A program made the position numbers and the translations under genes. Of a DNA stretch of 11,581 nt, positions 1-7,107 are shown one piece after another. Under the pieces are notes generated by a model. It did no database searches, was not told the origin of the DNA, and was given only the letters and a program-made list of their open reading frames with translations. This DNA comes from JAVBOW01 sp031551595 (GTDB lineage Bacteria; Bacteroidota; Bacteroidia; Bacteroidales; Rikenellaceae): positions 1 to 11,581 of the forward strand of contig JAVBNK010000148.1 in assembly GCA_031551595.1 (NCBI GenBank), given 5' to 3'. Each line of letters starts with the position of its first letter. The stretch's first letter is position 1.

Positions 1-217
1 CTGAAAATGCGATTGCACGGCAAGCGCCACTTCCCACGGCCCGGCCCACCCTCCGATGGCTGCAGGCCGGAAGACGGCGAAGAAACAAAACGATAACTGA
101 AAATGCGATTGCACGGCAAGCGCCACTTCCCACGGCCCGGCCCGCCCTCCGACGGCTGCGGACCGGGAAACGGCGAAGAAACAAAATAATAACTAACAAT
201 GCGATTGCCAATTCCCG
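1..217. repeat. Tandem ~96-bp intergenic repeat, two full units and one partial
   Basis: Positions 1-96 and 97-192 are two adjacent direct repeats of the same length, with about 8 differences by eye. A third, shorter copy starts at 193 and diverges after about 25 bases. Each unit opens with CTGAAAATGCGATTGCACGG, continues through a GC-rich stretch and closes with an A-rich spacer (AGAAACAAAA...ATAA). A further copy of the opening lies at 620-640. No convincing coding sequence covers the region. The first unit starts at base 1, so the array may extend beyond the window. Function is unknown; the layout suits a non-coding intergenic repeat family. Confidence 0.85.
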
Positions 218-300
218 CCCGGCTGTCGGCTCGCTGCCAGCGTCTTGGAAACAAATAACAAAGGATGCTGCGAGGACGGCCGGACAAAAACAATTCCGTA

Positions 301-360
301 GGAAGCGCCACTTCCCGCGGCCCGCGCTTGGCGGCGCGCCCCAGCAGCCGCGGAAAGTGA
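301..360. repeat. Mosaic GC-rich repeat module, copy 1
   Basis: This 60-bp module matches 639-698 with about 5 mismatches and ends in the same CAGCCGCGGAAAGTGA. Its first ~14 bases also resemble the interior of the 96-bp unit (AAGCGCCACTTCCC), so the modules are mosaics of shared blocks. The core is rich in CCGCGG and GGCGCGCC self-complementary blocks and could fold strongly as RNA or single-stranded DNA. Confidence 0.8.
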
Positions 361-453
361 TTCACAAAACAAAACAATTTCCAGCCCGGCACGGACCAAA
401 GATTGCCCGGCAAAGTCGAACCGCTAAAAACGGGTAAGGCATACATAATCCCC

Positions 454-519
454 GCATTTCGCAGAAATGCACAAGCCGGCGGCCCGACGCTTTGCGTCGC
501 CCCCCCAACCGCCGGCTTG
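454..519. other. Two adjacent strong hairpins in the aroA leader region
   Basis: A perfect 7-bp stem with a 3-base loop (454-460 with 464-470) sits one base before a larger structure. The larger one has an outer 11-bp perfect stem (472-482 with 509-519) enclosing a 6-bp perfect stem (485-490 with 494-499) around a TTT loop. Neither is followed by a T tract on the plus strand, so they do not look like simple intrinsic terminators for transcription into aroA. They could be RNA structures, part of the repeat family, or a bidirectional termination or processing site for an upstream gene outside the window. Confidence 0.6.
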
Positions 520-638
520 AAAACAAATATAGTAGGGGATAACCATAAGTCCTCCGCATCCGGAAATTCCCTCTTCCTGCAGCGGCGGACCCGAAAACGA
601 CAGAGAAACAAAACAATAACTGAAAATGCGATTGCACG

Positions 639-698
639 GCAATCGCCAATTCCCGCGGCCCGCGCCTGACGGCGCGCCCCAGCAGCCGCGGAAAGTGA
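639..698. repeat. Mosaic GC-rich repeat module, copy 2, just upstream of aroA
   Basis: Second copy of the module at 301-360. It is preceded at 620-640 by the opening block of the 96-bp unit, so both repeat types are joined here. It ends 29 bp before the aroA start codon, so an aroA transcript starting further upstream would carry it in its 5' leader. I see no TAnnTTTG promoter element between it and aroA. Confidence 0.8.
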
Positions 699-727
699 AA
701 ATAAAAAACAGGTAACAACCTAATAAT

Positions 728-1963
728 ATGAACAAAACCATCGACCCGAAACGCGTAGACGGCAGGCTCACTCCCCCGCCCTCGAAAAGCTATGCGCAAC
801 GGGCGATCGCAGCCGCCCTCCTCTCGCAGGGGCAAACCGTGATCCGCGGCCTGGGCACGTGCGACGATACCCGCTCGGCGCTGGCCGTAGCCGGGCTTCT
901 CGGCGCACGAACCGTGCAGGCAGACGAAACCTGCACCGTCACCGGAGGCCTCGCACCCCGTGCGCATACGATCGACATCGGCCAGTCGGGCCTCGCCGCA
1001 CGCATGTTCACCCCCATCGCGGCCCTCTGCGGCATCCCCGTCACCGTCACCGGGCACGGCCCGATCATGCACCGCCCGATGGATATGATGGTCGGACCGC
1101 TCAGGCGGCTGGGCGTGCAGGCCGAAGACCGCGACGGGTACCTGCCCGTCACCGTGCAGGGGCCCATCGCCGGCGGGGAAGCCCATGTGGACGGCTCGGT
1201 CAGTTCGCAATTCCTCACCGGACTGCTCATGGCCCTGCCCCTCGCGGCACAGGATACCGTATTGTATGTGTCGCGCCTGATGGGCACGCCTTACATCGAT
1301 ATGACCATCGACCTGGCGCGGTCGTTCGGCGTGAGCATCGAGCACCGCAACTACGAAGAATTTTTCATCCCCGCCGGACAACCCTACCATTGTCCCGAAT
1401 ATGAGATCGAAGGCGACTGGAGCGCCGCCTCATGTATGCTGGTGGCCGGTGCGGTCGCGGGCAAGGTGACCCTGGAGAACCTGAATCCGCTCTCGATGCA
1501 GGCCGACGCGGCCGTCATCGAAGCGCTGTCCCGCGCCGGGGCACAGATCACCACTTCGGCCGGCACGATCACCGTCGAGCAGGCCGAACTGGCCGCCTTC
1601 GCGTTCGACGCCACCCATTGTCCCGACCTGTTCCCCGCGTTGGCCGCATTGGCCGCGCATTGCCGCGGGGTGTCCGAAATCACGGGCACCAACCGCCTCG
1701 TCCATAAGGAATCGGACCGTGCGGCGGCTTTGCAGGACGTGTTCGGACGCATGGGCATCGACGTGGACCTCTCGCAGCCCGATGTCATGCGCATTACGGG
1801 CGGCATCCCGCACAGCGCGGAGGTGTCGGCGCACGGCGACCACCGTATCGCCATGGCCGCAGCCGTGGCCGGGCTCGCCGCCGACGGCCCCGTCACCGTG
1901 CACGGCGCCGAAGCCGTCGCCAAATCCTACCCGGCATTCTGGGACGATCTGGAATCACTGTAA
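728..1963 (+). CDS. aroA: 3-phosphoshikimate 1-carboxyvinyltransferase (EPSP synthase)
   Basis: Catalyses the sixth shikimate-pathway step: phosphoenolpyruvate plus shikimate 3-phosphate give EPSP and phosphate, in the cytosol. The 411-residue product is slightly shorter than the E. coli enzyme (427). Family motifs appear in order: PPSKSYAQRA (K20, S21, R25), HRPMDMM near 115, SSQFLTGLLMALPLA from 159, CPDLFPALA with the expected catalytic Asp at 300, HKESDR at 326-331, GDHRIAMA at 370-377 and KSYPAFW at 399-405. The usual PEP-site signature NAGTAMRP is replaced by QSGLAARM (about 86-93), so the Thr and Pro positions linked to glyphosate sensitivity in E. coli are Leu and Met; other Bacteroidetes probably share this. 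The ATG at 728 follows an A/T-rich leader. aroC begins 15 bp after the stop, so the two are probably cotranscribed. Confidence 0.96.
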   Translation: MNKTIDPKRVDGRLTPPPSKSYAQRAIAAALLSQGQTVIRGLGTCDDTRSALAVAGLLGARTVQADETCTVTGGLAPRAHTIDIGQSGLAARMFTPIAALCGIPVTVTGHGPIMHRPMDMMVGPLRRLGVQAEDRDGYLPVTVQGPIAGGEAHVDGSVSSQFLTGLLMALPLAAQDTVLYVSRLMGTPYIDMTIDLARSFGVSIEHRNYEEFFIPAGQPYHCPEYEIEGDWSAASCMLVAGAVAGKVTLENLNPLSMQADAAVIEALSRAGAQITTSAGTITVEQAELAAFAFDATHCPDLFPALAALAAHCRGVSEITGTNRLVHKESDRAAALQDVFGRMGIDVDLSQPDVMRITGGIPHSAEVSAHGDHRIAMAAAVAGLAADGPVTVHGAEAVAKSYPAFWDDLESL

Positions 1964-1978
1964 ACTAACCCGTACAAT

Positions 1979-2959
1979 ATGAATACATTTGGTCGCAAAT
2001 TCAGGGTCACGATCTTTGGCGAGTCGCACGGCAAAGCCGTCGGCGCAGTGCTGGACGGAGTACCCGCAGGCCTCCATATCGTCGAAGGCGATTTCACGGA
2101 GGATCTCGAACGCCGCAGGCCCGGGAATTATCCAGGGAGCAGCTCGCGGCGTGAACTCGACATGCCGCAGATCGTTTCCGGGCTTTACGAGGGATACGCC
2201 ACGGGCGCCCCGATGGCCCTGGTCTTTGAAAATAAGGATATGCGCAGCAGCGATTACGACACCACACGCACCCATCCGCGGCCGTCGCATGCCGACTGGG
2301 TCACGATGTGGAAATACGGAGGTTTCGCCGACCATCGCGGAAGCGGCCATTTCTCCGGACGGATGACCCTGCCGCTGGTGGCGGCGGGCGTGGTCGCCAA
2401 ACGCATCCTGGGTGCACGGGTCACCTCGCACATCGTCGAGATCGGCGGGCAGACCGATCCCGCACGCTTCGGGGATGTGATCACGGCCGCCATGCAGGAC
2501 GGCGATTCGGTGGGCGGCGTGGTGGAATGCCGCGTCGAGGGCGTCCCGGCAGGCTTGGGCGAACCGTTCTTCGATTCGGCCGAAAGCATGATCAGCCATA
2601 TGCTCTTTTCGGTGCCCGCAGTCAAGGGTGTGGAATTCGGCGCGGGATTCGCCTCCGCGCGCCTGCGCGGATCGCAGAATAACGACGCCATCGTGTCGGC
2701 CGACGGCACCACCTCGTCGAACAACGACGGCGGCATCGTGGGCGGGATCACCAACAACAACCCCATCGTGGTGCGCGTGGCCTTTAAACCCACGCCAAGC
2801 ATCTGCAAGTCCCAACTTACGCTCAATACCATGAGCGGCGAGATGGAGGAGCTGCGCATCAAAGGCCGCCACGACACCTGCATCGTGATGCGGGCGGCCG
2901 TGGTGGTCGAAGCGGCCGTAGCTATCGCCCTGGCCGACCTGAAACTGACCGGGAAATGA
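1979..2959 (+). CDS. aroC: Chorismate synthase
   Basis: Catalyses the last shikimate-pathway step, trans-elimination of phosphate from EPSP to give chorismate, using reduced FMN without net redox change. Visible landmarks in the 326-residue product: FGESHG with His17, RRRPG at 46-50, the RPSHAD block with His104, GSGHFSGRMT around 121-130 (a variant of the family signature), GSQNND at 231-236, and RHDTCIVMRAAVVVEA from 298. It is somewhat shorter than the 350-360 residues common for the family, but all core blocks are present and it ends normally after the last conserved helix, so it looks intact. The ATG is preceded by GTACAAT, nearly the same leader as the transporter gene at 3215. It follows aroA by 15 bp and acts directly after it. 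Confidence 0.96.
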   Translation: MNTFGRKFRVTIFGESHGKAVGAVLDGVPAGLHIVEGDFTEDLERRRPGNYPGSSSRRELDMPQIVSGLYEGYATGAPMALVFENKDMRSSDYDTTRTHPRPSHADWVTMWKYGGFADHRGSGHFSGRMTLPLVAAGVVAKRILGARVTSHIVEIGGQTDPARFGDVITAAMQDGDSVGGVVECRVEGVPAGLGEPFFDSAESMISHMLFSVPAVKGVEFGAGFASARLRGSQNNDAIVSADGTTSSNNDGGIVGGITNNNPIVVRVAFKPTPSICKSQLTLNTMSGEMEELRIKGRHDTCIVMRAAVVVEAAVAIALADLKLTGK

Positions 2960-2965
2960 GAAAGG

Positions 2966-2994
2966 CCGCAGCCGACGGAGGGCGGGCCGGGCCG
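2966..2994 (-). repeat. Inverted copy of the upstream GC-rich repeat core
   Basis: Read on the minus strand, this 29-bp block matches 133-161 of the tandem repeat at 28 of 29 positions. It begins 7 bp after the aroC stop codon. The aroA-aroC pair therefore lies between inverted copies of one repeat. Outside the 29 bases the two copies differ. Confidence 0.8.
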
Positions 2995-3022
2995 CAGTCG
3001 ATTTTTAACAATGCTGCACATC

Positions 3023-3124
3023 GTTTTCCTCCCTGCAGCCCGGCATAGCCTGCAAGCAGCATCTGCCCTCGCTCGCAGCGTCAGTCATGCCAACAGTGCT
3101 TTGCACTGTTTTCCTCCCTGCAGC
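3023..3124. repeat. 17-bp direct repeat pair with a hairpin, aroC to transporter gap
   Basis: GTTTTCCTCCCTGCAGC occurs exactly at 3023-3039 and 3108-3124. Both copies follow a similar TGC-rich block. The second is joined to a perfect hairpin: 8-bp stem AACAGTGC/GCACTGTT at 3092-3099 and 3103-3110 around TTT, followed by only TT. The hairpin could weakly terminate aroC transcription, but the missing T run argues against an efficient terminator. The rest of the 2960-3214 gap holds the inverted repeat copy at 2966 and a short tandem AGACTGGC near 3157-3171. No gene is evident. Confidence 0.6.
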
Positions 3125-3214
3125 GACGGCTCAGCCCTTCGCGTCGGGTGGCTACAGACTGGCAGACTGGCAAGCAAGGCCGGTAAATAAAGACAACAAC
3201 CAAACTATTACAAT

Positions 3215-5194
3215 ATGACAGAACTCGAAAACAAACAGACCTCACTGCCCGAAAACGCCTACCGCGAACTCGGGCCCGGCGAAGAGTACAAACCGGTCAT
3301 GCCCGCAGGGTCGAAACCCAAGGAGGTGACCCCCTACTCGGTGATCTTCGGCATCATCATGGCCATCGTCTTTTCGGCCGCAGCCGCCTACCTCGGCCTG
3401 AAGATCGGCCAGGTGTTCGAAGCCGCCATCCCGATCGCCATCATCGCCGTGGGCGTAGGCGGCGCGTTGGGCAAAAAGAACATGCTCGGCCAGAACGTCA
3501 TCATCCAGTCCATCGGCGCAAGCTCGGGCGTGATCGTGGCCGGAGCCATCTTCACGCTGCCGGCGCTCTACATCCTGGGCCTGGACGCACAGTTCTACCA
3601 GATCATGCTCGCCTCGCTGTTCGGCGGCCTGCTGGGGATCCTGTTGCTGATCCCGTTCCGCAAGTACTTCGTCAAGGACATGCACGGCAAGTACCCCTTC
3701 CCGGAAGCTACGGCTACGACCGAAGTGCTCGTGTCGGGCGAAAAAGGTGGCAACCAGGCCAAACTGCTGGCTGTAGCCGGCCTGGTGGGCGGTCTGTACG
3801 ACTTCATCATCAGCACGTTCGGCCTGTGGACCGAGGAGATCTCGACCCGCATCACCGCCTGGGGCGTCGAACTGGCCGAGAAAACGAAAGTGGTCTTCAA
3901 GATCAATACCGGCGCGGCTGTGCTGGGTCTGGGCTACATCGTGGGCCTGAAATACGCCGCCATCATCTGCGCAGGCTCGTTCACCGTATGGTTCGTGCTG
4001 ATCCCCATGATCAGCCACTTCGCCGACGGGCAGACCATCGCCGTCGGGGCCGGCGTGACCAAACTGCTGGCTGAAATGTCGCCCGAGGAGATCTTCCGCA
4101 ACTACGCCCGCCACATCGGCATCGGCGGCATCGCCATGGCCGGTATCATCGGCATCATCCGCAGTTCGAAAATCATCCGCGACGCCCTCGGCCTGGCCGT
4201 TAAGGAGTTAGGCGGCAAAAAAGGCAGCGCCGACACCACCGAGCGCACCCAGCGCGACCTGCCGATGAAATTCATCCTCACGATGCTGATCGCCACCCTG
4301 ATCACCATCTTCGCATTCTTCCAGCTGGGCGTGCTACACAACGTGACGCACACCGTCATCGCGCTTGTGATCGTCTTCATCATCGCCTTCCTCTTCACGA
4401 CCGTGGCCGCTAACGCCATCGCCATCGTGGGCACGAACCCCGTATCGGGCATGACCCTGATGACGCTGATCCTCACGTCGCTGGTGCTCGTCAGCGCAGG
4501 CCTGAGCGGCACGAGCGGCATGACCGCAGCGATGATCATCGGCGGGGTGGTCTGCACCGCCCTGTCGATGGCCGGGGGTTTCATCACCGACCTCAAAATA
4601 GGTTACTGGCTCGGCACCACCCCCAGGAAACAGGAGGCATGGAAATTCCTCGGCACCGTCGTGTCGGCGGCCACCGTGGCCGGTGTGATGATGGTCCTGA
4701 ACAAGACCTACGGCTTCGTGGGCGAAGGCGCGCTCGTCGCTCCCCAGGCCAACGCCATGGCCGCCGTGATCCAGCCCCTCATGTCAGGCGGCTCGACCCC
4801 CTGGATGCTCTATTTCGCAGGCGCGGTGTTCGCCTTGATCCTTACGATGCTCGGAATTCCGGCGCTGGCTTTCGCGCTCGGGATGTTCATCCCGCTGGAA
4901 CTCAACACGCCCCTGCTGGTCGGCGGTATCATCAGCTGGTACGTTTCGACCCGCAGCAAGGACAAGGCCGTCAACGACGCCCGCCGCGAGCGCGGTACGC
5001 TGATCGCCTCGGGCTTCATCGCTGGCGGTGCCCTGATGGGCGTGATCAGCGCCGTGCTCAAATATGCGGGTATCGACTGGTATATGGCCGATTGGGCGCA
5101 TGGTTCGGGCGCGGAAGTGCTCTCGATCGTGATGTACGTATGCATCATCGCCTACTTCATCTTCGATGCGATGAAAAAAGAGAAAAAAGCGTAA
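3215..5194 (+). CDS. OPT family oligopeptide transporter
   Basis: A 659-residue integral inner-membrane protein of the oligopeptide transporter (OPT) superfamily, whose members are proton-coupled importers of short peptides or metal-chelator complexes. A polar N-terminus of about 40 residues is followed by many hydrophobic segments separated by short loops to the C-terminus, which ends in a charged KKEKKA tail, probably cytoplasmic. Family-like blocks include AAYLGLKIG at about 58-66, KYPFPEATATTEVL at about 159-172 and GTNPVSGMT around 405-413. The length suits the bacterial subfamily. The ATG at 3215 follows TATTACAAT. It probably forms its own unit, separated from aroC by 255 bp of repeats. 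pepT lies downstream on the same strand across the palindromic element at 5203-5475, which fits a role in peptide import, but the substrate cannot be told from sequence. Confidence 0.92.
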   Translation: MTELENKQTSLPENAYRELGPGEEYKPVMPAGSKPKEVTPYSVIFGIIMAIVFSAAAAYLGLKIGQVFEAAIPIAIIAVGVGGALGKKNMLGQNVIIQSIGASSGVIVAGAIFTLPALYILGLDAQFYQIMLASLFGGLLGILLLIPFRKYFVKDMHGKYPFPEATATTEVLVSGEKGGNQAKLLAVAGLVGGLYDFIISTFGLWTEEISTRITAWGVELAEKTKVVFKINTGAAVLGLGYIVGLKYAAIICAGSFTVWFVLIPMISHFADGQTIAVGAGVTKLLAEMSPEEIFRNYARHIGIGGIAMAGIIGIIRSSKIIRDALGLAVKELGGKKGSADTTERTQRDLPMKFILTMLIATLITIFAFFQLGVLHNVTHTVIALVIVFIIAFLFTTVAANAIAIVGTNPVSGMTLMTLILTSLVLVSAGLSGTSGMTAAMIIGGVVCTALSMAGGFITDLKIGYWLGTTPRKQEAWKFLGTVVSAATVAGVMMVLNKTYGFVGEGALVAPQANAMAAVIQPLMSGGSTPWMLYFAGAVFALILTMLGIPALAFALGMFIPLELNTPLLVGGIISWYVSTRSKDKAVNDARRERGTLIASGFIAGGALMGVISAVLKYAGIDWYMADWAHGSGAEVLSIVMYVCIIAYFIFDAMKKEKKA

Positions 5195-5202
5195 TTTTAT
5201 CC

Positions 5203-5475
5203 GTTCTTTAAATTCTGTCAATCTGTTTGTCCGGAAACGGGCCCTTTGGAAAATCGTCGCCCGGAAAGCCGGACAATGAAGGCGTAAAGAAACGGCGTTC
5301 GTCCAACGACCGTTAGGCGGCCGCAGGACGACTAAAAGGGAGGCGCTCGCCGTTTTAGCCTTCGTCGGAGGGCTTTCAGACGATTTTCCGGGCCCTGGCC
5401 TTTTTGCTTCCTTTTTCTGCCAAGAGAAAAAGGAAGTCGCCCTCAGGCGAAAAAGATTGACAGAATTTAAAGAAC
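5203..5475. repeat. 273-bp imperfect palindrome with perfect 21-bp terminal inverted repeats (MITE-like)
   Basis: The ends 5203-5223 and 5455-5475 are perfect reverse complements (GTTCTTTAAATTCTGTCAAT plus C). Nested inside are matching arms in the right order: 5239-5244 with 5390-5395, 5248-5258 with 5379-5389 (11 bp), 5264-5270 with 5371-5377, 5278-5283 with 5358-5363, 5290-5297 with 5348-5355 and 5300-5304 with 5326-5330. The right arm also holds its own 12-bp perfect hairpin (5407-5418 with 5425-5436) and a 5-bp hairpin at 5437-5450. The element begins 8 bp after the transporter stop and ends 24 bp before the pepT ATG. It encodes nothing recognisable. I see no clear target-site duplication, so a mobile origin is only inferred; it may act as a bidirectional terminator or RNA-processing structure. 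Confidence 0.8.
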
Positions 5476-5499
5476 ATTTTACACAAACAAATAAACCCA

Positions 5500-6720
5500 A
5501 TGACACTCAAAGACAGATTCCTGAAATACGTGTCGGTGGACACCCAAAGCGACCCCGCGAGCGAAACCTATCCCTCATCGGCCAAACAGTTCGCCCTGCT
5601 CAACATGCTTCTCGAAGAGATGATCCGGATGGGCCTGCAGGACTGCGAGATCGACGAGCACGGCTACGTAATGGGAACGGTCCCCGCGACGAAAGGGTGC
5701 GAAAACGCCCCGGTGATCGGCCTGATCGCCCACGTGGACACCGCGCCCGATATGTCTGGCGCAGGCGTGAAGCCCTGCTTCGTGGAGAACTATGACGGCG
5801 GCGACATCCGCCTCGGCGCGTCGGATTACTACCTGCGCGTGGCCGAGTTCCCCGAAATGACGTTCTACAAGGGCCATACGCTCATCACCACCGACGGCAC
5901 TACGCTGCTGGGGGCGGACGACAAGGCGGGCGTGGCCGAGATCATGACCGCCGCCGAGTACCTGCTGGCGCATCCCGAAGTGTCCCACGGCCCCGTGCGC
6001 ATCGGTTTCACGCCGGACGAGGAGATCGGACGCGGCGTGGATTATTTCAATGTGGAACGTTTCGGCGCCAAGTACGCCTACACGGTGGACGGCGGTTTCG
6101 AGGGCGAACTGGAGTATGAAAATTTCAACGCCGCAGGGGCGAAGATCACCATCGCCGGGCGCAACATCCACCCCGGATACGCCAAGGATAAGATGATCAA
6201 CGCCCTGCAGGTGGCCTGCGAGTTCAACTCGCTGCTTCCCGCATGGCAACGCCCCGAGCATACGGACGGCTACGACGGTTTCTATCACCTGGTCGGCCTG
6301 AAAGGTACGGTCGAGGAGGCTTCGATGGACTACATCGTGCGCGACCACTCGAAACCTAAATTCGAGGCTAAAAAAGCCTGGATGGAACGCTGCGCCGCGC
6401 AGGTCAACGCCCGGTACGGCGAAGGTGTGCTGAAACTGGAACTCAAAGACCAGTATTACAACATGCGCGAAATGGTCGAGCCCCATCCCGAGGTGATCGA
6501 AAAGGCGAAAAAAGCGATGGAAATGGCCGGCGTGGCGCCTGTCGTGCGGCCGATCCGCGGCGGTACGGACGGTTCGCGCCTCTCGTACATGGGCCTGCCC
6601 TGCCCCAACCTCTTCACCGGCGGGATGAATTTCCACGGACGGTTCGAATACTGTTCGCTCACCACCATGGAGCGTTCCGTGCAGACGCTTGTCAACCTGG
6701 TGCAGCTCTGGGCAAGGTAA
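5500..6720 (+). CDS. pepT: Peptidase T (tripeptide aminopeptidase)
   Basis: A cytosolic di-zinc aminopeptidase of family M20 that removes the N-terminal residue from tripeptides. The 406-residue length is that of PepT. Expected residues sit at or within one position of the Salmonella numbering: His78 and Asp80 (AHVDTAPD), bridging Asp140 (GADDKAG), Glu174 as catalytic base and Glu175 as ligand (TPDEEIGRG), Asp197 (TVDGG) and His379 (GGMNFHGRFEY). RNIHPGYAKDKMINA from 221 and the RGGTDGSR block at 353-360 are also typical. The ATG at 5500 follows an A-rich leader. The gene lies just past the palindromic element and ends at the terminator at 6745. Downstream of a peptide transporter it would complete use of imported peptides, though cotranscription across the palindrome is uncertain. 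Confidence 0.97.
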   Translation: MTLKDRFLKYVSVDTQSDPASETYPSSAKQFALLNMLLEEMIRMGLQDCEIDEHGYVMGTVPATKGCENAPVIGLIAHVDTAPDMSGAGVKPCFVENYDGGDIRLGASDYYLRVAEFPEMTFYKGHTLITTDGTTLLGADDKAGVAEIMTAAEYLLAHPEVSHGPVRIGFTPDEEIGRGVDYFNVERFGAKYAYTVDGGFEGELEYENFNAAGAKITIAGRNIHPGYAKDKMINALQVACEFNSLLPAWQRPEHTDGYDGFYHLVGLKGTVEEASMDYIVRDHSKPKFEAKKAWMERCAAQVNARYGEGVLKLELKDQYYNMREMVEPHPEVIEKAKKAMEMAGVAPVVRPIRGGTDGSRLSYMGLPCPNLFTGGMNFHGRFEYCSLTTMERSVQTLVNLVQLWAR

Positions 6721-6744
6721 ACCGGGCTCCACAACCTCCTATGC

Positions 6745-6783
6745 ATCCTTCCTTGTCCGCGCCGGGCAGGGAAGGATTTTTTT
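6745..6783 (+). terminator. Intrinsic terminator of pepT
   Basis: A 14-bp stem (6745-6758 with 6764-6777, including two G-T pairs) encloses a 5-base loop, GCGCC, and runs straight into seven T residues. It starts 25 bp after the pepT stop. This is the clearest intrinsic terminator in the window. Confidence 0.88.
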
Positions 6784-6822
6784 GAAACCGGAACCGGAAT
6801 ACGAATTATTGAAAATATAGCA

Positions 6823-6830
6823 TATATTTG
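6823..6830 (+). promoter_or_regulatory. Bacteroidetes -7 element upstream of the truncated sigma factor gene
   Basis: TATATTTG fits the Bacteroidetes consensus TAnnTTTG exactly, within an AT-rich stretch just after the pepT terminator. A start near 6836 would give a leader of roughly 47 bases before the ATG at 6883. No good TTTG lies at the usual -33 distance, so the promoter is supported by one element only. If active, it now transcribes into the rearranged region and the MutS-like ORF. Confidence 0.55.
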
Positions 6831-6882
6831 CACAGACGCCCCGGAATCAGGCAGGTAAGGACAAAGGGGGCCGATTCGCTAC

Positions 6883-7107
6883 ATGGAAAACAACCCGGTG
6901 AATTACAGACGGATATCCAATGACGATGCGTTCATCGAATCGTTGTTCGGGCATTACTTCAAACCACTGGCAGTGTTCGCCGGCCATTATATCCCCGACC
7001 CCAATGCCAGCGAGGACATCATACAGGACGTTTTCCTGTCGTTGATCGAGTCGCTGTATCAGGGGGTAAATTTGACCCGTCGGAAGGGGGTCAGTTTAAT
7101 CCGTTGA
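6883..7107 (+). pseudogene. Truncated ECF RNA polymerase sigma factor (5' fragment)
   Basis: The ORF begins with a typical Bacteroidetes ECF sigma-70 N-terminus: FIESLFGHYFKPLAVFAGHY followed by the region 2 motif SEDIIQDVFLSLIES. ECF factors are normally about 160-200 residues and contain regions 2 and 4; this frame closes at 74 codons. Resemblance stops after about residue 57 (base ~7054), where the sequence enters the repeat tract of the element-like DNA and the last ~17 codons are read from it. Most of region 2 and all of region 4 are missing, so it should not function as a sigma factor. An intact copy would probably have been followed by an anti-sigma (FecR-type) gene, as is common in this phylum, but none remains. 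Confidence 0.8.

Noticed and set aside
1..217. Repeat units considered as a possible CRISPR array
   Set aside because: The repeats are about 96 bp, directly abutting with no unique spacers of uniform size, and no cas genes are nearby.
403..669. Plus-strand open frame of 88 codons within the repeat region
   Set aside because: It runs through repeat modules and two hairpins, its translation resembles no protein, and the region behaves as non-coding repeat DNA.
362..1390. Long minus-strand open frame (342 codons) antisense to aroA
   Set aside because: Composition-driven shadow of a GC-rich gene: its translation is rich in His, Arg, Gly and Ala, has no domain, and aroA motifs occupy the opposite strand.
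5575..6732. 385-codon minus-strand open frame opposite pepT
   Set aside because: pepT has all its metal ligands on the plus strand; the antisense frame shows no domain.
6861..6880. ACAAAGGGGGCC before the sigma fragment, resembling the G-rich repeats at 7062-7151
   Set aside because: Only about nine bases match and the TTT core is missing, so it is probably chance and not a second element end.
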